Source: Synechococcales cyanobacterium C42_A2020_086 (GTDB taxonomy: Bacteria; Cyanobacteriota; Cyanobacteriia; Elainellales; Elainellaceae). From it: a stretch of DNA of 64,000 bases. Position numbers and translations under genes: made by a program. The stretch lies in NCBI GenBank assembly GCA_015272325.1, contig JACYLU010000021.1, positions 62,001-126,000 on the forward strand, in the 5' to 3' direction. The stretch's first letter is position 1. Every line of letters begins with the position of its first letter. Below are positions 17,182 to 25,246 of this stretch, piece after piece. Under the pieces are notes generated by a model that saw only the letters and a program-made list of their open reading frames with translations, searched no databases and was not told the DNA's origin.

Positions 17182-18567
17182 CTAGAGACCCAGCAGCACG
17201 GTGGCAATGCTCAGATAAATAAAAATTCCCAAGATGTCGACAACGGTTGTAATAAAGGGAGCAGACATCAGGGCAGGATCGAGGCGGAACGAGTGAAACA
17301 GAAAGGGCAATCCCGCTCCAATCGTAGAGGCAATCAGCGTAATGCACAGCAAACTGATGCCTACCGTCACGCCAATCGCCGTTTCGCCCATGACGATAAA
17401 CACCATAACAATCACGGCAATCCCTAGCAAGATCCCCAGCAGCCCTCCGGCTAGAGTCTCCCGAAAAATAACCCAAGCTGGCTTGCGGTGTTTGAGTTCT
17501 TCGGTGCTGAGACCCCGAATCACCACAGTAGCCGACTGCGACCCCACACTGCCTCCCATATCGATCAGCAACGGCGTAAAGAATGCCAGCGCCACCACCT
17601 GATCTAAAATCTCCTCAAACCCGCTCATCACGAAGACGGTCAGAGTGTTGGTGAGCAGCAACACCGCTAGCCAGGGTAGGCGTTTGCGAGTTACAGATCC
17701 CAAACTGGACTGAAAGTAATTATCCCCCTTAGGCTGTACCGCCCCCATAGTGTAGATGTCTTCTGTGGCTTCGGTTTGCAAGACATCCATGGCATCATCG
17801 ACCGTGACCACCCCGACCAGCTTGCGCTCGCGATCCACAATGGGCACTGCCATCAGGTCATAGCGTTGGATCAGCCGTGCTACCTCTTCCTGGTCGGTGT
17901 CGGTTTGGGCAAACACCACCTCGCGATTCATCACCTCCCGCAACCGCTGCTCAGGGTCCGACAGCAGCAGATCTCGCAGCGACATCACTCCCGTCAGGGT
18001 TTGCTGCTCATCCACAGTGTAGACATAGTAGCTGACCTCGCGATCGCGGGCTAGACGCCGCACCTGCTCAGACGCTTGAGCAACCGTCAAGTAGTCCGCC
18101 AAGGCAATATATTCTGGAGTCATCAAGCGGCCAGCAGTTTCGGGCTGGTAGCCTAGCAGCAAATTGGTTGCCTGACGCTCTTCGGGGCTGAGTTGTCCCA
18201 AGATTCGCCGCACGACTTGGGGCGGCAACTCATCGAACAGGTTGGCCCGATCGTCCGGAGCCATGCTGTTGACAATATCCAGGATTTCCTGCTCATGGAA
18301 TTCGGTGACCAAGGCTTCCTGAACATCGGTTGAGAAATATTCGTAGACCTCGACGGCTTTCTCTTTGGGCAGCAGCCGAAAGGCAATCAGCTGCATGGAT
18401 TGGGGCAACTGCTCAATGGCTTCTGCCGCATCAATGGGTTGCACCGGAATCAGCAGGGTTTTAGCGCCCTCAAAGTTCCGCTGGTCGATGAATAACCGCA
18501 ACTGCTCTCCAACTAGCTGGCGCAGTTCCAGTGGGGAATGACGCTCAACAGCGCGAGGTGAAGTCAT
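17182..18567 (-). CDS. mgtE: Magnesium transporter MgtE
   Basis: 461 residues from the ATG at 18565-18567; the 10 extra upstream codons lack a better ribosome site. Order of parts: superhelical N-domain (about 20-130, with LPPQVVRRILGQLSPEERQ), two CBS domains (about 140-265; VMNREVVFAQTDTDQEEVAR, VPIVDRERKLVGVVTVDD), a connecting helix, and five membrane helices with VGSQSATVVIRGLSTEE and the closing VVDILGIFIYLSIATVLLG. It is a Mg2+ channel gated by cytosolic Mg2+ through the N and CBS domains. Length is normal for the family (about 450). Confidence 0.96.
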   Translation of the reverse strand: MTSPRAVERHSPLELRQLVGEQLRLFIDQRNFEGAKTLLIPVQPIDAAEAIEQLPQSMQLIAFRLLPKEKAVEVYEYFSTDVQEALVTEFHEQEILDIVNSMAPDDRANLFDELPPQVVRRILGQLSPEERQATNLLLGYQPETAGRLMTPEYIALADYLTVAQASEQVRRLARDREVSYYVYTVDEQQTLTGVMSLRDLLLSDPEQRLREVMNREVVFAQTDTDQEEVARLIQRYDLMAVPIVDRERKLVGVVTVDDAMDVLQTEATEDIYTMGAVQPKGDNYFQSSLGSVTRKRLPWLAVLLLTNTLTVFVMSGFEEILDQVVALAFFTPLLIDMGGSVGSQSATVVIRGLSTEELKHRKPAWVIFRETLAGGLLGILLGIAVIVMVFIVMGETAIGVTVGISLLCITLIASTIGAGLPFLFHSFRLDPALMSAPFITTVVDILGIFIYLSIATVLLGL

Positions 18568-19537
18568 GACGTACTCACTCTTACACAACTGAATCACACT
18601 ATAGCGAAATCAGGTGATCTGCTTGTGATATCAGCTACGTTGGTGTTGCCAATTTGTGCGGTTACGAGGTGCCCCGAGGTCCAAGGTGCTACCATTCCTT
18701 GGTGAGTACGCTCATTCGATAGGAAAACGGAAAACCGGCGATGGGTCACAGCGCCCGCATGTTAGGAGTCAGACTCAGCATTGATGTGGATGTCGTCGAA
18801 ATGCCCAGAGATTGGTTAGATGACCAAGGATACCTGCGCCCCGAAGCAGCGCCAATCTACGGGGGAGATGGTCACGGTTGCCCTCCAACGGTATCACCAG
18901 ATTTGAAGGACAAGCCCAATGCGTTGTTTGTTCTCACCTGAGATAAATCAGGTCGGCGATCGTAGCAGGTCAACTCTAGGGTTTTGGTGTCAGCTAACGA
19001 TGTAGTTGTGCGGTGGCAGATAAACTTGAAATCTCACCATGAACCTCCGTTCTATCCGCACCACCATGTTTTTATCTTGATGTGCATAAAGATCTTGCAC
19101 TTATAGTTTGAGACGATCGATATCTCCGATAAAACACTCGGCGATTGATTTTAGTGAAGTATTGATGCAATTAAATTAACACTTAACTAAAACGTCTATT
19201 GCGTGATTTTCTAAAGGAAGATGACGCTAAAGGAGGTGATAGTGTGAATGAGACTAACTGATTAAAATTTAAGAGAATCCAAGAAACATATTTCTGTTGA
19301 AATCCGCTATTAGCTTGCTTTCTGCTGAAAGTAGAACTCGACTATCCCCTTGCTGAATCTCGGAGCAATTTAAATGAGCATTGACAAAGATGCAGGGGTT
19401 ACCTGCGGCGGGTGAGCAGGGTCGTTAGCTCTACCAACGCTGTGGGTTAGCCCAGCTTTTCCTACGGTCAAACGATTGAGCTATAAATGGACAGAGCACA
19501 TCTGCATCTCTATTGCCGTCCCAGAACTTCTTAAGTC
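18568..19537. other. Long intergenic region before the defence island
   Basis: Nearly 1 kb between divergent mgtE and the helicase gene. A 66-codon frame (18741-18941) has no good Shine-Dalgarno and no known family. The second half (about 19060-19340) is AT-rich. AAAGGAGGTGAT at 19229-19240 is a perfect extended Shine-Dalgarno followed only by frames of a few codons. The helicase promoter should lie here; none can be assigned with confidence. Confidence 0.5.
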
Positions 19538-22500
19538 ATGGCAACCCTCGAAGATCTCACCCGTGGTACGACCGTCAAAGGTATTCTGCCAGATCAAACC
19601 GTTACCGTGATTGATGCGACGTGGCACGGAAGTGAGGTGGTAGAGCTGACCTACAAGGATGCGAGTGGTCATTTGGGCAATGGCCTCTTTTTTCGCCACG
19701 ATGAATCCACCCTAGAGATTGTCACCGACGGGCAACCCTGGTGCTTCGATGGGGATGGGGCGTTGCTGCGGCTGGTGTCCGAGGCCCATCGCATTCGGCT
19801 GGCCCATCTCTTCGATCCACTGCTGGCGGTGCATACTTCGTTAGTGGAACCTCTGCCTCACCAGATCACGGCAGTGTATGGTGAGATGCTGACCCGTCAG
19901 CCGCTGCGGTTTCTCTTGGCGGATGATCCGGGTGCCGGAAAAACTATTATGGCGGGACTGTTGATCCGAGAATTGCTGATTCGGGGGGACTTACACCAGT
20001 GTCTAGTTGTGTGTCCGGGGAGTCTGGCGGTGCAGTGGCAGGATGAGCTGTTCCACAAGTTTCATCTGCCCTTTGAGATTTTGACGAACGATCGCATTGA
20101 AGCGGCAAGGACGGGCAATGCCTTTACAGAGATGCCGCTGGTGATTGCGCGGTTGGATAAGCTGAGTCGGGATGAGAATCTGCAAGCCAAGCTGGGGCAA
20201 ACGGATTGGGATCTGGTGGTGGTGGATGAAGCGCATAAGCTATCTGCCTCGTTTTTTGGGGGTGAAGTCAAAGAGACTAAGCGGTATAAGCTCGGGAGGC
20301 TGCTGTCCACGCTGACTCGCCATTTCCTGCTGATGACGGCGACACCTCACAATGGGAAGGAAGAGGATTTTCAATTGTTTCTGGCATTGCTGGACGGCGA
20401 TCGCTTTGAGGGGCGCTTCCGGGATGGGGTGCATACCTGTGATGCGTCGGATTTGATGCGGCGACTGGTCAAGGAGGATCTGCTGAAGTTTGATGGCAAA
20501 CCGCTGTTTCCGGAGCGGCGGGCGCATACGGTGCAGTATGGTCTGTCGGAGCTGGAGGCGGTGCTTTATCAGCGGGTGACGGACTATGTGCGGGAGGAGT
20601 TTAATCGGGCAGAAGCGCTAGCAAATGAGGGACGCAAGGGAACGGTGGGCTTTGCCCTGACGATTTTGCAGCGGCGGTTGGCTTCGTCGCCGGAAGCGAT
20701 CTATCAGTCCTTGCGGCGGCGCAGGGAGCGATTGGAGAAGCGGCTGCGGGAGGAAAGCTGGGAACCACAGAGACACGGAGGGCACGGAGAAGGAACTCTG
20801 TGGACTCTGTGCCTCCGTGGTGAATTAGAAGAGGAAGATTTGACAGCTGAGGAATGGGCGATCGCTGAGGAAGAGGTGGTGGATCTGGCGACGGCATCCC
20901 AAACGATCGCCGAACTGCAAGCCGAGATTCACCAGCTCGATGAACTCGAAAGTCTAGCCTTGCGGGTTCGACGCAGTGGCAAGGATCGCAAATGGGATGA
21001 GCTATCTAAGCTGTTACAGAATAGCGCTGAGATGTTTGATGCTGGAGGGCATCGGCGCAAACTGGTGATCTTTACCGAACATCGGGATACCCTGAACTAT
21101 TTGGTCAGTCAGATTACGACCCTGATCGGGCGACCTGAGGCGGTGGTTACGATCCACGGTGGCATGGGACGGGAAGAGCGCAAGAAAGCAGAGGAAGCGT
21201 TTAAGCAGGATGTGGCGGTGCAAGTTTTGATCGCTACGGATGCAGCGGGGGAAGGGATTAACCTGCAACGGGCACATTTGATGGTGAACTACGATCTGCC
21301 GTGGAACCCGAATCGACTGGAGCAGCGGTTTGGGCGAATTCACCGGATTGGACAAACGGAAGTCTGCCATCTTTGGAATCTGGTGGCGGCGGAAACCCGC
21401 GAGGGGGATGTGTATCTCTCGCTGCTGAAGAAGCTGGAGATTGAGCAACGGGCGCTCGGTGGCAAGGTGTTTGATGTGTTGGGGAAAGCGATCGCGGGGC
21501 AGGAGTTGCGAGAACTGCTGATTGAAGCAATTCGGTATGGCGATCGCCCAGACGTAAAGGCGAAGCTGGATCAGGTGGTGGCCGATCGCCTTGACCAAAG
21601 TCGGTTGCGAGCGTTGCTAGAGGAACGCGCCCTGGCACGGGACTCGATGGATGTGACCAAGGTGCAGCAGATTCGCCAGGAGATGGAGCGGGCGGAAGCC
21701 CGAAAACTCCAGCCCCATTTCATTGCCTCCTTTTTCTTAGAAGCCTTCCAGCGATTGGGCGGTACGATTCGGCAGCGGGAACCCAAACGCTACGAAATTA
21801 CCCATGTTCCGGCGGTGATTCGCAGCCGTGACCGGGTGATGGGTCGGGGTGAACCGATTCTGCGGCGCTATGAGCGGATCTGTTTTGAAAAAGAACTGAT
21901 CAGTGTGCCGGGAAAACCTCTGGCGGATTTTGTCTGCCCCGGTCATCCTTTGCTGGATGCCACCCTTGATTTGACCTTGGAGCGTCATCGGGATCTGCTG
22001 CGGCAAGGGGCCATTTTGGTGGATGAAACCGATCCGGGGGAGGAAGTCCGAGCGTTGGTGTATTTGGAGCATTCCATTCAGGATGCGCGGACTGAGAGGG
22101 ATGGACGGCGGCGGGTCGTCTCGCGGCGGATGCAGTATGTGGAGATGGGGGAACCACAGAGGCACGGAGAGCACGGAGAGATAGAAGTCAGGAGTGGGGG
22201 GTATGCGCCTTACCTGGATTATCGTCCCCTTACCCCTGATGAACGGACTTGCCTAGAGGCTCAAGAAACTCTGTGTCCTCTGTGCCTCTGTGGTTCGAAT
22301 CTCGAATCCCAAGCCACCACCTATGCCATCACTCATCTTGTCCCCCAACACCTCCAAGAAGTGCGGCAACGAAAGGAAGAGCTGATTGAAAAGACGGTTC
22401 GAGCGGTGAAGGATCGCTTGACGAAGGAAATCAACTACTGGGATCAACGCGCCGCCGAACTCCGCCTACAGGAGCAAGCGGGCAAGCCCAATGCCAAGCT

Positions 22501-23137
22501 CAACTCTGCTAGAGCACAACAACGGGCCGACGAGCTAGCCGATCGCCTGCAAAAGCGCCTAGCCGAACTGGAACAGGAACGCAAGCTGTCTCCCCTACCT
22601 CCAGTAGTGATCGGTCGGGCGCTAGTGGTGCCGATCGGTCTATTGCAACGGCTGCAAGGTAAACGGGAGTCGGCGGCTAGTCTCTTTGCCAGAGAGACCA
22701 AGCGGGTGGAGCAAGCAGCGATGGCAGCCGTCATGGCGACCGAGCGGGCATTGGGATATGAGCCACGGGATGTTAGTGATCAGAAGTGCGGCTATGACAT
22801 CGAATCCTCGGCTGGGGGTGAGGGACTCCGATTTATTGAGGTAAAGGGCCGGATCGAAGGCGCAGAGGCCGTTACCGTGACTAAAAATGAGATTCTGACA
22901 GCGCTCAATAAACCCGAGAACTTTATCCTGGCGCTGGTGCAGGTGCCCGTGGATCGGAGTTTTCCAGAGGGGGATGTGTTTAAGGCGAAGACGACTTCAG
23001 GCACCTATGCAGTACCAGGCGAGGGGTGCATTGTGCGCTATGTGCGGCAGCCATTTCAGCGGGAGCCAGATTTTGGGGCGAGTAGTGTCAATTATGAATG
23101 GCGAGAGTTGTGGGAGAGAGGGGAGAAACCTCTGTGA
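19538..23137 (+). CDS. SNF2-type helicase with C-terminal DUF3883 domain (HMA/DrmD-like)
   Basis: 1199 residues. Superfamily 2 motifs are complete: Walker A DDPGAGKTIMAG (about 129-140), DEAH (230-233), LLMTATPHNG (about 265), and the C-lobe ending QRFGRIHRIGQ. The DDPGAGKT form is that of DrmD-like defence helicases. A long charged helical region follows. Residues about 1055-1170 match DUF3883, a nuclease-like PD-(D/E)xK fold (GYDIESS, FIEVKGR). Two palindromic repeat copies are read in frame, at 20764-20821 and 22153-22294, probably in surface loops. The final Pro-Leu and stop codon come from a third copy. It is probably the helicase of a helicase-methylase-ATPase defence system with the genes at 24261 and 30250. 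Confidence 0.93.
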   Translation: MATLEDLTRGTTVKGILPDQTVTVIDATWHGSEVVELTYKDASGHLGNGLFFRHDESTLEIVTDGQPWCFDGDGALLRLVSEAHRIRLAHLFDPLLAVHTSLVEPLPHQITAVYGEMLTRQPLRFLLADDPGAGKTIMAGLLIRELLIRGDLHQCLVVCPGSLAVQWQDELFHKFHLPFEILTNDRIEAARTGNAFTEMPLVIARLDKLSRDENLQAKLGQTDWDLVVVDEAHKLSASFFGGEVKETKRYKLGRLLSTLTRHFLLMTATPHNGKEEDFQLFLALLDGDRFEGRFRDGVHTCDASDLMRRLVKEDLLKFDGKPLFPERRAHTVQYGLSELEAVLYQRVTDYVREEFNRAEALANEGRKGTVGFALTILQRRLASSPEAIYQSLRRRRERLEKRLREESWEPQRHGGHGEGTLWTLCLRGELEEEDLTAEEWAIAEEEVVDLATASQTIAELQAEIHQLDELESLALRVRRSGKDRKWDELSKLLQNSAEMFDAGGHRRKLVIFTEHRDTLNYLVSQITTLIGRPEAVVTIHGGMGREERKKAEEAFKQDVAVQVLIATDAAGEGINLQRAHLMVNYDLPWNPNRLEQRFGRIHRIGQTEVCHLWNLVAAETREGDVYLSLLKKLEIEQRALGGKVFDVLGKAIAGQELRELLIEAIRYGDRPDVKAKLDQVVADRLDQSRLRALLEERALARDSMDVTKVQQIRQEMERAEARKLQPHFIASFFLEAFQRLGGTIRQREPKRYEITHVPAVIRSRDRVMGRGEPILRRYERICFEKELISVPGKPLADFVCPGHPLLDATLDLTLERHRDLLRQGAILVDETDPGEEVRALVYLEHSIQDARTERDGRRRVVSRRMQYVEMGEPQRHGEHGEIEVRSGGYAPYLDYRPLTPDERTCLEAQETLCPLCLCGSNLESQATTYAITHLVPQHLQEVRQRKEELIEKTVRAVKDRLTKEINYWDQRAAELRLQEQAGKPNAKLNSARAQQRADELADRLQKRLAELEQERKLSPLPPVVIGRALVVPIGLLQRLQGKRESAASLFARETKRVEQAAMAAVMATERALGYEPRDVSDQKCGYDIESSAGGEGLRFIEVKGRIEGAEAVTVTKNEILTALNKPENFILALVQVPVDRSFPEGDVFKAKTTSGTYAVPGEGCIVRYVRQPFQREPDFGASSVNYEWRELWERGEKPL
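20764..20821. repeat. Palindromic repeat inside the helicase gene (copy a)
   Basis: Arms 20764-20789 and 20796-20821, each 26 nt, separated by 6 nt; about 20 of 26 positions pair. It is read in frame as roughly residues 409-428 (EPQRHGGHGE...LCLRGE) without breaking the helicase. Confidence 0.85.
22153..22294. repeat. Split palindromic repeat inside the helicase gene (copy b)
   Basis: Left arm 22153-22178 and right arm 22269-22294 enclose 90 nt of coding sequence. Both arms are read in frame (EPQRHGEHGE and LCPLCLCGS). Either the spacer was captured between the arms or two half-elements inserted separately. Confidence 0.75.
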
Positions 23138-23272
23138 TCTCGGTGTCTCTGTGGTGAATTCTGGGAGTAAACCACGGAGGCACGGAGGGCACGGAGCAAG
23201 AGAACCTCTGTGATCTCGGTGTCTCTGTGGTGAGTTCTGAGAGTAAACCACGGAGGCACGGAAGGTATGGAG
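23129..23272. repeat. Two tandem palindromic repeats, 76-nt period (copies c1, c2)
   Basis: c1 has arms 23129-23155 and 23171-23196; c2 has arms 23205-23231 and 23247-23272. The spacer is 15 nt rather than 8. The helicase stop (TGA 23135-23137) lies in the first arm and the next gene's ATG (23267) in the last arm. Confidence 0.85.
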
Positions 23273-23647
23273 ATGGAGTTGGATGAAATATCGGGACAGG
23301 TGATTGGGGCAGCGATCGCCGTTCATCGGGAGTTGGGGCCAGGGTTACTGGAATCAGCGTATGAAGCGTGTTTGGTGCATGAATTGCGACAGCGGGGGGT
23401 TCAGATTGAGCAACAAATCCCGCAACCCGTTTTTTACAAAGGATTACAGTTAGAGTGTGGTTACCGTTTAGATCTCCTGGTGGAGAATCGGGTCATCGTA
23501 GAATTAAAAGCCGTTGAAACCCTTTTACCCATCCACGAAGCCCAGCTTTTGACCTACCTCAAACTCCGTCAACTCCGCCTTGGCCTCCTGATCAACTTCA
23601 ACGTCCCCATCCTCAAACACGGCATCAAACGCCTCCTCAACGGCTAA
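23267..23647 (+). CDS. GxxExxY protein
   Basis: 126 residues (124 if the second ATG at 23273 is used). It carries the family signature GPGLLESAYE (about 26-35) and a PD-(D/E)xK-like core, YRLDLLVENRVIVELKAVE (about 66-84), followed by a helix ending LLTYLKL and the C-terminal INFNVPILKHGIKRL. GxxExxY proteins are small nuclease-fold proteins of unknown physiological role that are common in cyanobacteria. The start codon lies in the second tandem repeat. It sits between helicase and methylase genes, bounded by repeats on both sides, like an inserted cassette. Confidence 0.92.
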   Translation: MEMELDEISGQVIGAAIAVHRELGPGLLESAYEACLVHELRQRGVQIEQQIPQPVFYKGLQLECGYRLDLLVENRVIVELKAVETLLPIHEAQLLTYLKLRQLRLGLLINFNVPILKHGIKRLLNG

Positions 23648-23675
23648 CCCTCCGTGCCCTCTGTGTCTCTGTGGT
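23648..23675. repeat. Single-arm palindromic repeat (copy d)
   Basis: CCCTCCGTG, CCCTCTGTG and TCTCTGTGG units directly after the GxxExxY stop codon. Only one arm is present; the complementary arm is missing. Confidence 0.75.
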
Positions 23676-23700
23676 TATTTATTATTCAGGAGTTAAATTT

Positions 23701-23985
23701 ATGAATGCCCATAAGCTAGCGGCAACCCTAATCGAGGACGGCACTCTCATCCTGAAAGGATTACCCTTCCATGCCGGGGATACCGTAGAAATCATCATTC
23801 TAGAGCAGCCAAAAACGGACACTCAACCTCAAACATCCCCATCAGACTATCCCTTACAAGGGACAGTCCTACGCTATGACGAACCCTTTAAACCTGCCGT
23901 ATCTACTGAAGATTGGGAAGCAATCTCGGCAACCATGACGGAATGGAATTCAAAAGCGGATGAACTGGCTTATCGCAATCTATAA
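23701..23985 (+). CDS. Small antitoxin-like protein of unknown family
   Basis: 94 residues from the ATG at 23701, chosen for the CAGGAG upstream. Residues 1-35 (MNAHKLAATLIEDGTLILKG, then LPFHAGDTVEIIIL) resemble the short N-terminal beta fold of cyanobacterial antitoxin-like proteins that are usually followed by a toxin gene. The middle is Pro/Gln/Thr-rich and linker-like. The C-terminus (STEDWEAISA and on) is an acidic helix suited to binding a partner. No toxin follows; the next gene encodes a HicB-like protein. The function is inferred only from general pattern and context. Confidence 0.6.
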   Translation: MNAHKLAATLIEDGTLILKGLPFHAGDTVEIIILEQPKTDTQPQTSPSDYPLQGTVLRYDEPFKPAVSTEDWEAISATMTEWNSKADELAYRNL

Positions 23986-24011
23986 ACTTTGCTAATAAGG
24001 ACCGAACAACG

Positions 24012-24191
24012 ATGAAGTTAAAGATTATTGTTCATGAGGCAGAGGAAGGCGGCTTTTGGGCTGAAGTGCCTGCCATTCCGGGCTGTGCAACTCAGGGAGA
24101 TAGCTTTGAAGAGTTGCTGGAAAATCTCTATGAAGCGATCGAGGGTTGCTTGTCCGTAGACATCGAAACTCCTTCAGATTCCGATTTATGA
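24012..24191 (+). CDS. HicB-like antitoxin, apparently without HicA partner
   Basis: 59 residues. The whole protein is the partial RNase-H-like fold of the HicB family: MKLKIIVHEAEEGGFWAEVP, then AIPGCATQGDSFEELLENLY. HicB proteins neutralise HicA RNA-binding toxins and can repress their own operon. No HicA-like frame (dsRBD-like, with catalytic His) follows: after the stop there are only 35 nt before the next palindromic repeat. The protein lacks the C-terminal DNA-binding domain of long HicB forms. It lies 26 nt after the preceding small gene, with which it is probably co-transcribed. Confidence 0.8.
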   Translation: MKLKIIVHEAEEGGFWAEVPAIPGCATQGDSFEELLENLYEAIEGCLSVDIETPSDSDL

Positions 24192-24226
24192 AACAAGCTA
24201 ACCTCACAGAATCCGACCTCCAATAA

Positions 24227-24254
24227 TCTCCGTGCCCTCCGTGTCTCTGTGGTT
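24227..24254. repeat. Single-arm palindromic repeat before the methylase (copy e)
   Basis: TCTCCGTG, CCCTCCGTG and TCTCTGTGG units end 6 nt before the methylase ATG at 24261, so this half-element occupies the position of the methylase ribosome-binding site. No other Shine-Dalgarno is visible. Confidence 0.75.
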
Positions 24255-25017
24255 CCTCCCATGCCCCATCGCAAAAAACTGATCGAAATCGCCCTCCCCC
24301 TGGAAGCCATCAACCTCGAATCGGCCCGTGAAAAATCCATCCGCCACGGGCACCCCAGCACCCTCCATCTCTGGTGGGCACGCCGACCGTTGGCGGCCTG
24401 TCGAGCGGTGTTATGGGCTTCGCTCGTCGATGATCCCTCAAGTTGGCCGGACAAATTCCCCACGGAGGCAGACCAAACGCGAGAACGGCAGCGGCTATTT
24501 GATATTTTGGGGCGGATTGAGACGGAAACGGATAAGAAGGGGAATCAGAAGCAGGTCGTCCGAGGGCTGGTGTCGTGGGATGAGGTGAATGATGCCAAGT
24601 CTGGGGTATTGGAAGCTGCCCAGCGGGAGATTGCCCGGTGTTTGGCGTGGGAGCGGGGGGAGGAGCCACCGAAAAAACCGGATGCGGTGCGGGCCTATAT
24701 TGCGAAGTATGCCCCACCCGTGTATGACCCGTTTGCGGGGGGTGGGTCGATTCCGTTGGAGGCGCAGCGCTTGGGGCTAGAAGCCCATGCCAGTGATTTG
24801 AACCCGGTGGCGGTGTTGATCAATAAGGCTTTAATCGAAATTCCGCCGAAGTTTAAGGATAAATCTCCGGTCAATCCTGAAGATCGGGCTAAGAAAAGTA
24901 TCTCATCGTGGCGGGGGGCGCAGGGGTTGGCGGCGGATGTGCGGTTTTATGGGGCGTGGATGCGGGAGCGGGCGTTTGAGCGGATTGGGCATTTGTATCC
25001 GAAGGTGAGGATTGGGA

Positions 25018-25043
25018 ACCACGGAGGCACGGAGGGCACAGAG
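25018..25043. repeat. Single-arm repeat inside the methylase gene (copy f)
   Basis: ACCACGGAG-GCACGGAG-GGCACAGAG, read in frame as NHGGTEGTE directly before the ATVIAWLWARTV segment. Confidence 0.8.
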
Positions 25044-25188
25044 GCGACGGTGATTGCCTGGCTATGGGCGCGGACGGTGACGTGTCCGAACCCGGCCTGT
25101 GGGTGTGCGATGCCGCTGGTGCGATCGTTTCAGCTTTCGACGAAGAAGGGGAAGGAGGCTTGGGTAGAGCCGATCGTGGAGAATATGA

Positions 25189-25246
25189 ACCACGGAGACA
25201 CAGAGAGCACAGAGCAACCTCTCCGTGACCTCCGTGCCTCTGTGGT
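25189..25246. repeat. Palindromic repeat inside the methylase gene (copy g)
   Basis: Arms 25189-25214 and 25221-25246. Read in frame as NHGDTESTEQ then LRDLRASVVN, between WVEPIVENM and KIRFVVKSG, close to the Zn-ribbon region. The conserved sequence resumes on both sides. Confidence 0.85.

Noticed and set aside
18741-18941. 66-codon frame upstream of the helicase
   Set aside because: No good ribosome site, no family resemblance and no sign of secondary-structure pattern; kept only as part of the intergenic description.
19229-19240. Fragment of a 16S rRNA 3' end on the minus strand
   Set aside because: Only 12 nt match; the adjoining conserved GGCTGG is absent.
22288-22310. TGTGGTTCGAATCTCGAATC resembles a tRNA T-arm
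   Set aside because: It lies inside the helicase reading frame at a repeat boundary, and no acceptor, D or anticodon arms are nearby.
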